Assembly (NCBI GenBank): GCA_039105265.1
Contig: JAPFFF010000018.1
Coordinates: 1,426,001 to 1,490,000, forward strand
Length of the DNA: 64,000 bases
Direction of reading: 5' to 3'
Source: Tritrichomonas musculus
Taxonomy: Eukaryota > Parabasalia > Tritrichomonadida > Tritrichomonadidae
Positions within the stretch are counted from its first letter, which is position 1. Every line of letters starts with the position of its first letter. The notes under the pieces are model-generated. The model had not been told where the DNA came from and ran no database searches. It saw nothing but the letters and a program-made list of their open reading frames with translations. The position numbers were made by a program, and so were the translations under genes. Positions 30,126-39,700 of the stretch are shown piece after piece.

Positions 30126-30392
30126 AATTCGGACCTACAAAATTCATTCAATTTTTTTTAGCATTTTTTATTTTTTCACAAAAAAAAAAAAAATTATAAA
30201 ATTTCTTTGAAATATTTTGGTCCATCTGCCAGGATTTCCAAAATTCTTTTAATTGCTTATGACAGTTTTTTTTCATTATTAAAAACATTCAAAAATTGAA
30301 TTGTTTTTTTTTTTTTTTTTTTTTTTTTCAAATATAAAAAATGCTAAAAAAAAGTGCATTTGTCCCTGACTTTTAACAAGTCTAATTCGGAC
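30126..30392. mobile_element. Candidate short inverted-repeat element flanked by 9-base direct repeats
   Basis: TTTTTTTTAGCATTTTTTAT (30152-30171) recurs exactly inverted at 30336-30355. The region is bordered by AATTCGGAC at 30126-30134 and again at 30384-30392, a 9-base direct repeat like a target duplication. The outermost bases are not well matched to each other, and the arms are simple in sequence, so this is a candidate rather than a firm element. Confidence 0.4.
30304..30330. repeat. Run of 27 T
   Basis: Homopolymer inside the inverted-repeat candidate. Its exact length may be a sequencing estimate. Confidence 0.9.
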
Positions 30393-30780
30393 TTTTAAAC
30401 AATATCAATTGTTAGTTTGATTAAACCTTTTTTCAGTGCTGTAAAAATCATTATTACCATATCAAGTATAACCTAAATTATAGAGAATAAAACTTTTTTG
30501 ATGATGTCAAAAATAAACATGCGTATTGTATGACTTGTTTTTTTATGAAAAAAAAATAAACTTTTGATAAAATGCAATGTGATAATTTATTTTTTAAATA
30601 TAATGCTTGTTTTTTTTGTTTTTTAAAATATCTTATTATATTTATATTTTTAATAAGGAATTTATTATATATATATAATGAATGATACATAAATATATGT
30701 CTGTTAATCGGATATAAGTGTGTATATGATCATTACAAATATTTTTTTTTAATTGAATTGTAATTTTTCGAAGAAAGCAA

Positions 30781-33345
30781 ATGAATAAAGAAATCTCTTT
30801 TTGGTTAGGAGAAATACCAGTTAAAAAAAATTTGACAACCGATCAGATTGATAAAGCAATGCTACCTTTAATGAATAAAGTTGAACTAATGAATACTTCA
30901 AAATTAATAATTCAATCAAAAGCAAAACTTGAAACATTTAAACAATTTATAGATTTTATTATAAATGGTAAGCCACCTGATATTGATAAAAATAATATTT
31001 CAGAGTTTATCTCTCTTAGTAATGAAATTGGATCTGAAATGGCTCAAACGTTTTTCACCGATTCAATGAAGAAAATTGGATTAAAAGACAATTTATTAGA
31101 TGACATCATTGAAAATAAAAAAGAAGCAATTGATAATTTTGCTCTAGAACAACAAATCGCCATTGATTTAGAATACTATATTGAAAATCACAGTGAAAAA
31201 TTAAGGAAAGTTCCAATAACTACACTTTATAATGTTTTTAATCATAAATCACGTCATTTAAGTAATCACGATAATGCATACGAATTCATAATAAATTCTC
31301 TCAAAGATGCTAATGAATTAGAAAGGGAGCAATTTTGTGCGCTTATAAATACTCTTGATGGAACTAAAATGTCAGAAGAAATGATAAACGATGCTTTTGT
31401 AAAAAAGAGTGAACATTTTGGATATATCCCAGATATGCCTGATAATTTTTTTGCTAAATTAAAAGATAAGGCTGATAGTTGTGAACAAAAATACATTGAA
31501 ATAGAGAAACAATTCAAGTCTATAAAAGCCGAATTAGAAAGTACTATTGCTAACATAAAGCAACAGGCTGACGACAATGTAAATAAAATAATTAATGAAG
31601 AACGTCAAAAAATTGAGAAAACTTTTGCTGATGAAATGAGAACACAAATTGAAGCACAAAGCTTAAAATTTGACAACATACAGAGAGATCAAATTGAGCA
31701 ACTTACAATTGGGATAAAAGAAAACAAAGAGTCATTCGCGAAATTAAGTGGAGCACAAGATAACTTAAAAAATGAAATTAATAAATTAATAATCAACCAA
31801 GAGGAAATGAATAAAAGAATTGATCAGCTATTCAGTGAAAAGGCAGAGTCTGATCAGAAAATGGCTGACTTGCAAAAATCACAAGAAGGATTTAATTTAA
31901 AAATTGGATCTTTGCTCACTGAGAAAAAAGAAGCGCCATCTTCACAACCTAAAGCAAGCCAATTATTAGATCAAGAAATAGCTGATTTAAAAAGGAATCA
32001 GAAAGACATCTATAGAAAGATATCAGATTTAACTATAAAACAAACCAAGATTCCTCCTTTGGCTGTAAAACCTTCTAGATCATCAGCTGATGAATCAAAA
32101 ATTCAACCGGTAAATCAAATTCAAATAGATACAATGAAAAATCTCAATGAATTAAAAGAAAATCAACGTTATATAGACACCACTATCAAAGATTTATCAA
32201 ATAAACAAATTGAATATAATAAATCAATTAGCAAAATAGAGCAAAACCAAAAAGATATCAATCAACGCTTATTAGCATTGGAAGGAAAAAATAATGGCAC
32301 TAAAGAAGAAGCGCAACCAAATGAAGCCAAACAACCAAAAACAATTAGTAGAGCCGCTGAATATCATAAGAAGATGGCAGAAATAAGATCAGGAAAATCA
32401 GATCAAAATAAAGAAATTCCGATCAAGCATGACATAAATCAATCTAATAGCACGGAAATTTCATCAGGATCTAGTTTACGTACTTCACAAGGCCCGAGTA
32501 TTCAAGTATTATCACAAATCTCATCTTTAAGAAGATCAGAAAGCAATCCTAAAGCAAAGGGACCGTATCATTTATATTCAACAAATGTTAACACATTAGA
32601 AATCAATGGAAAATTCAATTTTGAAAATATCAGCCAATATATAAAATCAAACGACGAAGTTATCCTTCATATTCAATATGCTGGATTAGATTCAAATTTG
32701 GACAGATTGAAGTTTACAATAGACAAAGCTGAAGCAATTAAAGAACAATCAAAAAAGGTCAAGCTTCTTCTTGAAATTAATAGCGATTTTAAAGAAAATA
32801 CTTTTCCTAAATATTTAATATTTGACCAATTAGAAATCACATCTAATGTCAAGTTTTTAAAGCCAGGCCTCTTTTCTAAGTCCAAAGCATTAACATCGCT
32901 GGAAATAAGCACTTCTTTGATTTGCATTCCTAGAGATCTTTTCAAAAATTGCACATCCCTCAAAAAAGTAACATTTTCAGTTAAAGATCCAACAGCAGAG
33001 CTTTCTATAAATGATTCTGCATTCTATGGATGCTCAAGTCTCACCGAAATCGCATTTCCGCCAAAATTAAAGAAAATTGGTAATTTCGCTTTCTCTCTTT
33101 GTTCATCTCTTCTAAAGATAACTTTCCCTCAAGAATCTGGATTTCAAATCGGAAGCTCAGCTTTTAAGAGCTGCTCAAAATTAACTGAAGTTAACATTCC
33201 ATCCAATTGCATCAAAATTGGAGATTCTGCTTTCAATGATTGTAGATTTTTAAATAAAATTACTGTACCAGCGTCTATTATACCAACAGAAAATGAAATA
33301 TCAAGAATTGCTAATAATAAAAATTTGACGATTAATATTATTTGA
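30781..33345 (+). CDS. BspA-like leucine-rich repeat protein with long coiled coil
   Basis: 854 residues. The N-terminus (1-225) is helical and resembles the BTB/BACK-like leader common in trichomonad BspA and ankyrin proteins (FKQFIDFIINGKPPDIDKNN, ISEFISLSNEIGSEM). Residues about 225-500 form a coiled coil, followed by a Ser-rich linker. From about 680 to 835 come LRR_5/BspA repeats: FKNCTSLKKVTF, SAFYGCSSLTEIAFP, KIGNFAFSLCSSLLKITFP, SAFKSCSKLTEVNIP, KIGDSAFNDCRFLNKITVP. There is no signal peptide and no membrane segment, so unlike the surface BspA proteins it is probably intracellular. The repeat is known for protein binding; the partner is unknown. Confidence 0.85.
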   Translation: MNKEISFWLGEIPVKKNLTTDQIDKAMLPLMNKVELMNTSKLIIQSKAKLETFKQFIDFIINGKPPDIDKNNISEFISLSNEIGSEMAQTFFTDSMKKIGLKDNLLDDIIENKKEAIDNFALEQQIAIDLEYYIENHSEKLRKVPITTLYNVFNHKSRHLSNHDNAYEFIINSLKDANELEREQFCALINTLDGTKMSEEMINDAFVKKSEHFGYIPDMPDNFFAKLKDKADSCEQKYIEIEKQFKSIKAELESTIANIKQQADDNVNKIINEERQKIEKTFADEMRTQIEAQSLKFDNIQRDQIEQLTIGIKENKESFAKLSGAQDNLKNEINKLIINQEEMNKRIDQLFSEKAESDQKMADLQKSQEGFNLKIGSLLTEKKEAPSSQPKASQLLDQEIADLKRNQKDIYRKISDLTIKQTKIPPLAVKPSRSSADESKIQPVNQIQIDTMKNLNELKENQRYIDTTIKDLSNKQIEYNKSISKIEQNQKDINQRLLALEGKNNGTKEEAQPNEAKQPKTISRAAEYHKKMAEIRSGKSDQNKEIPIKHDINQSNSTEISSGSSLRTSQGPSIQVLSQISSLRRSESNPKAKGPYHLYSTNVNTLEINGKFNFENISQYIKSNDEVILHIQYAGLDSNLDRLKFTIDKAEAIKEQSKKVKLLLEINSDFKENTFPKYLIFDQLEITSNVKFLKPGLFSKSKALTSLEISTSLICIPRDLFKNCTSLKKVTFSVKDPTAELSINDSAFYGCSSLTEIAFPPKLKKIGNFAFSLCSSLLKITFPQESGFQIGSSAFKSCSKLTEVNIPSNCIKIGDSAFNDCRFLNKITVPASIIPTENEISRIANNKNLTINII

Positions 33346-33548
33346 AAATAAAGTCAAGACGCATTTATTAATTACAGCTTATTTATAATTTATTTATAAA
33401 TAATAAATAATCATTTCACAGTAAAATAAATTTAGGATTATTTCTTACAAATTAAAAATTAAAAATAAAAATGAATAACGAACATAAATATTTAATACAC
33501 AATAAAAGTCTGTATGATATCTAATTAAAACGATTTTGTTAAATAATA

Positions 33549-34853
33549 TCATAAATTATCAAAAATGTCATCAAGATCTGGATCATCTTTTTTGTTAAAA
33601 TCGTTAAAATTGGTATTTGATAAAGCAGGGAACGATAGATTCCCTGATATCTTCCTCCCAGAATTCGGCAAACTGCTATTCTTCCCAGCAACCAAATTTA
33701 GCATAGAGTATGCTGAATGGTGCTGTGTTGAATTTTCTTTTAATATACCTGCATTATTCATTGAATTTGGATTTATATTATTATTTTGATAAACATTGTA
33801 ACGATAAGAATTGCTTCCAGGAATTTTATTGCTGTTGTAATTTTGATCTTTCGAATTTTTGGAACCATAACCAACTTGATTATTGTTATATAATTTACCT
33901 GTTGATGTATATTTTTGAACACTTTCCTGGTTCTTACTATGATTACTGATTGAATTAGCTTGGCTATTAGTGACTGTTGCATTTGACGTAGGATTGGTGA
34001 AAAATGCATGGCGTAAACATTGGCTTGCACTTGGTCGACGCGATGGATCATATCTAAGCATTGAACTAATAAGGCTGAGAGCATTTGGTGAAGCATTTGG
34101 GATAGCTGCCGCCAATCCACAAGCTGGAGTTGTTGAAAAGCGTAATCCTAATTTGTTTGCATAAATAATACCTTCGGACCATGTTTTCTGTGTTGGAGGT
34201 CCAATAATAGCCATAATTTTATATAGTTGATCTGTTTCTGAAGTTCCCTGAAAAAGGGGGCGCGCTATGAAAAGTTCAGCCATAATAACGCCACATGCCC
34301 AAATATCAACAGGAGAATTGTAATTAACAATCCTCAGTATATTTTCGGGAGCGCGATACCACCTTGTTGATATATATTCTGTATAAGGAGGCCTGCTACG
34401 AATTTCCCTGGCAAGCCCGAAGTCAGCAATTTTAAGAACTGACATATCATCATCTTTCCATAGTAAATTATCAGGTTTCATATCTCGATGGAAAAAACCT
34501 TGTTTATGAATACAATTTAATCCTGTTAATATTTGAGTCATTATTTTTCTAACATCATCTTCGGGATAACCACCACGGCTATTTATCGTCTTTAATAGAG
34601 ATTTGCCCATTAATTCGAAGACTAAAAAAAGATATTCGTTTTCTCTGAACACTTGTAAAAGTCTTACAATGTTTTGATGTTTGATTTTTCGAAGGCTTTT
34701 TACTTCTTTTAGCTGAAGACATTCTTCAAATGATGAATACCGTTTTTTCATTTTTTTGATTGCAACGAGATCACCTGTTTCTTTATCTCTGCATTTGGTG
34801 ACAACTCCAAAGGCGCCGTCACCAACAACTTCTAGTTCTTCGAAACGGCGCAT
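33549..34853 (-). CDS. MAK/ICK (RCK)-type CMGC protein kinase
   Basis: 434 residues. The catalytic domain spans about 4-287: GDGAFG (11-16), Lys33 in VAIKKM, Glu50, HRDMKPDN (122-129), DFG (144-146), the TEY activation motif (158-160), then WYRAPE, and DIWACGVIMAEL. Order and residues fit the MAK/ICK/MOK branch, which keeps T-x-Y and the SFEECLQLKEVKSLRKI block. Everything needed for catalysis is present. The tail (288-434) is Asn/Ser-rich and disordered. MAK/ICK kinases restrain flagellar length and act on intraflagellar transport; that role here is inferred from family and the neighbouring flagellar genes. It lies tail to tail with the BspA-like gene, 200 bases apart. Confidence 0.92.
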   Translation of the reverse strand: MRRFEELEVVGDGAFGVVTKCRDKETGDLVAIKKMKKRYSSFEECLQLKEVKSLRKIKHQNIVRLLQVFRENEYLFLVFELMGKSLLKTINSRGGYPEDDVRKIMTQILTGLNCIHKQGFFHRDMKPDNLLWKDDDMSVLKIADFGLAREIRSRPPYTEYISTRWYRAPENILRIVNYNSPVDIWACGVIMAELFIARPLFQGTSETDQLYKIMAIIGPPTQKTWSEGIIYANKLGLRFSTTPACGLAAAIPNASPNALSLISSMLRYDPSRRPSASQCLRHAFFTNPTSNATVTNSQANSISNHSKNQESVQKYTSTGKLYNNNQVGYGSKNSKDQNYNSNKIPGSNSYRYNVYQNNNINPNSMNNAGILKENSTQHHSAYSMLNLVAGKNSSLPNSGRKISGNLSFPALSNTNFNDFNKKDDPDLDDIFDNL

Positions 34854-35112
34854 TAAGGAAATTTTAATGTAAAGAAAATTATTATTATGAAAGGTTCAAT
34901 TGAAAAAGTGGTTTTATATTTTAAGAAATTAACAGAAAAAAAATAAGAACTTTTTAAATGAAACATAGATTGTCCGTTTGTATTTTCCTTTTCAATTTTT
35001 GAATTTTATTCGTTTTGCCCTATGAATTTTCGAAATTTAATCGTTATAATAACGTATTTTAATCATTAAAATATTATAATTTAACTCTTCATCCTTGGCT
35101 GAGTTACTCATT

Positions 35113-35304
35113 ATGAGCAAACTCGAGCAATGTAAAATGCTTGAAAACCATTTTAATGAGCAAGAATCTGACATTGCTCGAGCCGCTCTTGGTGCATCCC
35201 TGGTAGGGAGAGAAAGGTAAAAACATTTTAAACTAACTCTTCTCGATATTTCACTTTTCTTTATTATTAATAGGCAGCTAATAAAAACAAATCTGAATAT
35301 TTAA
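35113..35304 (+). CDS. Possible tiny gene with one intron (44 residues), or a structured RNA
   Basis: From ATG at 35113 an open frame of 35 codons runs to a TAA at 35218. That TAA lies inside a possible 5' splice site (AG|GTAAAAAC, intron from 35217). Candidate branch sequence ACTAAC is at 35232-35237, followed by a pyrimidine-rich tract and TTAATAG at 35273. Splicing the 57-base intron lets the frame run to a stop at 35302-35304. The peptide includes DIARAALGASLV and GRERQLIKTN, loosely like the CC1 box of TRAK/HAP1-type dynein adaptors, but with AAxG rather than AAxxG spacing. The 5' splice site does not match the trichomonad GTATGT, and the product would be very short. The same stretch holds a 12-base perfect inverted repeat, so an RNA gene is a real alternative. 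Confidence 0.3.
35122..35182. repeat. 12-base perfect inverted repeat inside the GC-richer island
   Basis: CTCGAGCAATGT (35122-35133) pairs perfectly with ACATTGCTCGAG (35171-35182). Inside, AAAATG pairs with CATTTT, and just downstream CCCT-GGT-AGGG can form a small hairpin. A second, competing hairpin is possible at 35101-35125. Confidence 0.6.
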
Positions 35305-35692
35305 TTATAAATTCATATTAATGGTAAAAATATTTTTTTTATTAAATTATCAATTGAGGTAAAAAGCTGAATTCCTGTAAAACTGGTGTAGTAATAATAA
35401 TTGATTTTTTATTTTTATTTGATAGATTTAGTGGTGTGATGCATCAAATATTAATAAAAATTAGTATATTATATCAATGATAGAAATCATAAAAGGTATT
35501 AATCGCGAAAATGAAATAAATGGATTTTCCATTCTTGAAAAGGCTTATTATTTGATAATAATTGAAAACATCTAAATAATACATCAAATTTTGTGCTAAC
35601 TTTGATACAAAAAAAAAAAAAAATGAATTTATCTGAGCCGCTAATTTAACAAACCAATTTGAACAAAAACATATTCAACAATTTGATGCAAT

Positions 35693-36370
35693 TTAAACTG
35701 AATTTGAGCCGGGTAATGCATTATTGTTCATTGAATAATCATGTAGAAAGTTTATCAACATTTGAAATGCATCTTGAATAGAGCCATTATTTTTGATTAC
35801 TTCATTTGATATATTATAAATGATACCATTTGGAATAATATATAAATACTCACCCACATATTCAATAAGAATGTTTTGAATTTGATTGAGAGTGTAGCGA
35901 GAAAATCGGATACAATCAATATCAGGCAAAATAGGAAAATTGTCTATAATTTCGTTATTTTGCATCACTAAAAAAATAGAAAAATTGAGATTACTAATAA
36001 TTGAAAATAAATTGAAGTGCTGCTGTGGATTGAAATTATCAAGAATAATCAATTTTCTGCATTCATCATTTGAGTAATGAAGTTTTTGTATAAAAGAGAG
36101 CGTGTCATCATTTTGACTATCAACAAAAGATATTAAATTTTCGAATTCTGACATTAAAGCACATGTATGAAGAACAGAAGTCTTACCACATGATTGTGGA
36201 CCAGATATAATGAGGAAAAGAGGTACCTCTTTTTTGAAACTTCGATCTATGTAATAATTTATCTGACCTATTTCAAATTCTCTTTCTGGGAGAGGTTTCC
36301 ATATTCCATTTCTAGTGAGTTTATTAATACAATTATTAATCAAGGATGAAGAGTTCGCAGTATTTTGCAT
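35693..36370 (-). CDS. Orc1/Cdc6-like AAA+ ATPase, short form
   Basis: 225 residues. PLPEREFEIGQINYYID (27-41) resembles the Orc1/Cdc6 entry motif (L..RE.E...I..FI). The P-loop GPQSCGKTSV is at 57-66. The Walker B strand LIILDN (107-112) keeps the first Asp but has Asn where Orc1/Cdc6 proteins have Glu. IRFSRYTLNQIQNIL (154-168) matches the F..Y...Q...I block after sensor 1, and the lid helices follow to about 210. The C-terminal winged-helix DNA-binding domain is absent, so it is about half the usual size. Such proteins mark replication origins with ORC; this one may bind but not efficiently hydrolyse ATP. It could also be a divergent Orc4/Orc5-type or general AAA_16 protein. Confidence 0.55.
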   Translation of the reverse strand: MQNTANSSSLINNCINKLTRNGIWKPLPEREFEIGQINYYIDRSFKKEVPLFLIISGPQSCGKTSVLHTCALMSEFENLISFVDSQNDDTLSFIQKLHYSNDECRKLIILDNFNPQQHFNLFSIISNLNFSIFLVMQNNEIIDNFPILPDIDCIRFSRYTLNQIQNILIEYVGEYLYIIPNGIIYNISNEVIKNNGSIQDAFQMLINFLHDYSMNNNALPGSNSV

Positions 36371-36425
36371 TTACTAAAAAATGATTTTTGGAAAGGTTTC
36401 CAAACGGTTGAAAATCATCTTTATC

Positions 36426-36527
36426 GAGACTATTTAATTTTTAAACTTTTTTCACATCACAAGTGAGATTTTTTTTTAAAAAAACTCACTTGTGATGTGA
36501 AAAATGTTTAAAAAATTAAATAATCCC
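36426..36527. mobile_element. 102-base hairpin MITE with 9-10 base target duplications (Mutator-like)
   Basis: The two arms of about 48 bases are almost perfect reverse complements and nearly meet in the middle, sharing CACATCACAAGTGAG and TATTTAATTTTT blocks. Mismatches are limited to a single substitution and a few indels. The tips read GAGAC at left and, inverted, GGGGA at right. Directly outside both ends is CATCTTTATC (36416-36425 and 36528-36537). Nine- to ten-base duplications are typical of Mutator-like elements, which are known in trichomonads. It sits close upstream of the Orc/Cdc6-like start. Confidence 0.75.
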
Positions 36528-36544
36528 CATCTTTATCTTTATAG

Positions 36545-36570
36545 AAAAAAAAAAAAAAAAAAAAAAAAAA
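36545..36570. repeat. Run of 26 A
   Basis: Homopolymer next to the hairpin element; length approximate. Confidence 0.9.
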
Positions 36571-36730
36571 TAATCTGGCTAAAGCACATATTTCCAATAT
36601 TGAAAATATTAATATTACTAATAATCTGCTTTTCATGCTAAAAAGAGAATATTATATAACATCAAAAAAAATACGCTATGATACATAATATCTTTATAAA
36701 AATTCGAAATATTAAAAATAAAAAACAAAT

Positions 36731-39700
36731 TTATGATGTTGTAATAAATGCTGCCACTGATCTTTGAACCCAATGGTCAGGTTTTTCCGTTTCTGAAGGT
36801 AAATATAAACTAAATATATAATTTGGTAATCCAAGTGCTCCAGAGCCTCTATTTTGTGTTCTAAAAACAGGGCATTCATACGTTGTTGCCATATTATACT
36901 GATTTTTATCTTGAGTTGGAACTAAATGAATAACTGGCAGTTTATTAATAAGCTCTTTTTCGCCACATTCAACCAAAGTTTTTTCATCAAGGTCCCATTT
37001 TGCACCTTCAATTGGCAATCCGCAAATATAAATTCCTTCATCAGGCTTTTGGACTATTTTTTCTTCTACAGTTTCATTAAGAGGATTAGTCAACCAAGAT
37101 AATGAATCAAATGGGACTTTATGTTTTCTCGCATAAACCTGGAGAACTGCAGTAAGAAATTCTTCTGGATGATAAAAAGCGCCAAGATTATAAACTTTTG
37201 GTGGACTTCCACGAACCCATTTATCGAGAAAATTAACTCTGACATTTAAATCGTCCATATATGAGCGAAGATTAAGAATTGAAGGGTAACTATGCTCAAG
37301 CCAGATTTCAGGAACACGACCAGCGAGAAGTCTTCGGTTTAATAGATCGAGTTTTTCATCAATTAAGATTAATCCTTTCAATCCTTTCTGCATTTGGTTC
37401 AGGGAGTCTAGAATAACTTTAATTAATTTATTATAGAGTAAAATTTCGTGATGCAAAACTGTGTTGATTGTATCTTTAAGATTATATTGCTTTTTGAATT
37501 GAATAACATTAAATTGTTGTGGAACTTGTTTGATTAATGTCTCAACGAGATTCAAAGCAAATTGATCTTCACTTATTGAATCAGAAGCTGAAGCAAGAGA
37601 TGGTTGAACTTCTATAAGAGATGAGAAAATTCGAAGTGCTTCATTTCTAGCTGTAATTGTAGAAGCATTCTTAGATAATCCAACATCTTCACCAGCAGTA
37701 ACCACTGGCCACTTTGAAACAGAATCCAGCAAGTTTTGATATGCATTGTTTTCATCTTCAAAATCAGGAGGAGAATAACGGCTTCCGAATGAAAAATTGC
37801 GCGAATTAATGTTTTCACTGAAATATTTGTTGAGAATTGACAGAAGAAGGCGCCTATCCCATTTATCTGTAACTCTCCCACCGTAATTCAATTCCCCTAT
37901 AACATATGAAAGCGCTTCAAAAGGTATTTTTGAATCTTGATTTTCATTAAGGAATATCTTTAAATGACGTCTTGAAATTGAAAAATCGCTAGGATTGAAT
38001 TCATAAGGAATATTCCAACCAATAGAGCCAAATTGAAGTCTTTCAAGAACAACTGCATGAAAGAAAGCTAAATGGAAAGTCAATCGCTTTTCAATAAAAC
38101 TGTTTTCAGAACTATTATAATCTTCTTCACTAATACTACTATAAATTCTCATTACATTTTCGCGCATTCCTTTTGGTATTTCATATATAAGTTTCGTTCC
38201 CTGATATAAAATTCCAATTGGAAAATCAGGACTGGACATTGTAACAAGACATAAACGGAACCTTTGATGAGTTTTAGCAGGATCTAAATTATTGACAATA
38301 TATTCAAGCTGAGGCATCCATGATAATGAAAGGTGGCAGTTCTGTAAGAGTACCCAAAAACCTTTTTCTGCTGCTTCGAGAATTAATTCTTTAGCTCCTT
38401 GCCCACGACCTCGCCCTAGGCTGTAACTTTTGAGATACTTATCTGTTTCTAATTGAGTTGCAACTGTCATTACCTCATCTTGTGGATCAATACCAGGCAT
38501 GATAATAAATATTAAAGGTGATAAAGGATCACTATCTTTAAACACGTTTAATAAATTTAATGTTGGTGGCTTGACGAAAAATGAACCAAGATTTTCTTCA
38601 ATGAAAATATGAAGTCCTTCTCGAACTTTTTGGAGATGGAAAATTCGAAGAATTAATAATTTTTGGAAACTGGTTAATGAACCTGGAAAAGGAATTGCTT
38701 CTTTTTCTGGACTTTGTGAATCCATATATTCACGCCATTTTTCTTCATTTGATTTAATATCATCAGGTAATGATGAAAACGTTGTAGAAATTTTTGAAAG
38801 AGAAACAGTAAGTGACCAAATTTCGTCTGAAATAAATTTGAATGGACTTTTTTCATTTTTTGTTGTAGGCTGAAGGAAGAATGCAAGTTCATTATTATTT
38901 ATCTTCTTTTCAAAAGTTAATATTCTAATTGTCATTAATGTTGAAAATAGCGATTTATGGCGTGAGAACAATGAAAATGAAACTGATTCGTAGAATGTTT
39001 TCGCGATAGAATCATTAAAAGATGAAATCATTAATGAAAAATCACTTGGATGATCAGAATGTTGAATAGCAGTTCTGAACAACGATACAAACCATTTTAG
39101 CGAAAATTGATACATTGGATCAATTACTGAAAAATCAGACACGCAAAAATACAATAAAGATGCTCTTTGAGCAACAACTTCAAATTTATCCTTAAAATGC
39201 GAAATTTGCTGTTCAGTTTTTACTGATGCCTGAATTTGTTGTTCAATATTAGCCGAAGTTTTCTGCGCTCTTGTTAAAGTATCGATAGCCACGTCGTCCT
39301 CCAAAATATCACTTCCAGCGTTTGATACTATTAATAAAATCTCCTCTTCAATATCTTTTAATTTTTTAGTATTTTCAGCACTTTCTTCCATTATTTGAAT
39401 TCTTTTCCTATCCAAATCCTCCCTTTCAACCTCGATTAAATTATTCAAGAGAAGATCGGTCAGACCGTCCTGCGTTGTTGTGAAATTGATCAGCGTTACT
39501 TGCGAACATATTTCAGGAGAGTATTGCGGGTTTGGATACTTTGTTGATATGTACAATCTAAAACTGGAATTGAATGGAACATATTCGCCACCAAGAGCCA
39601 CACGTTTCTGGCCATCCACGTTTAGCAACTCTCTTGACAAGATAGGATCGATAAGAGGATCAAGTTTCAGTCCGACATTCTCGATTAAAACTGGCACGCC

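Larger units (their letters stand above)
29959..30780. other. Intergenic, 820 bases, with a short inverted-repeat element
   Basis: AT-rich. It contains the inverted-repeat structure at 30126-30392 and a run of 27 T. An initiator-like TCATTA occurs near 30729, about 50 bases before the next ATG. No gene is seen. Confidence 0.6.
34854..35692. other. Intergenic, 840 bases, with a GC-richer island at 35088-35220
   Basis: Mostly AT-rich. ATCGTT and AACG occur near 35041-35055. The island at 35088-35220 stands out and is listed as a possible tiny gene and as a hairpin. A long A run sits near 35610. Confidence 0.6.
36371..36730. other. Intergenic, 360 bases, with a hairpin element and an A run
   Basis: Lies between the dynein stop and the Orc/Cdc6-like start, both on the minus strand. 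Holds the hairpin element at 36426-36527 and a run of 26 A. Confidence 0.7.
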
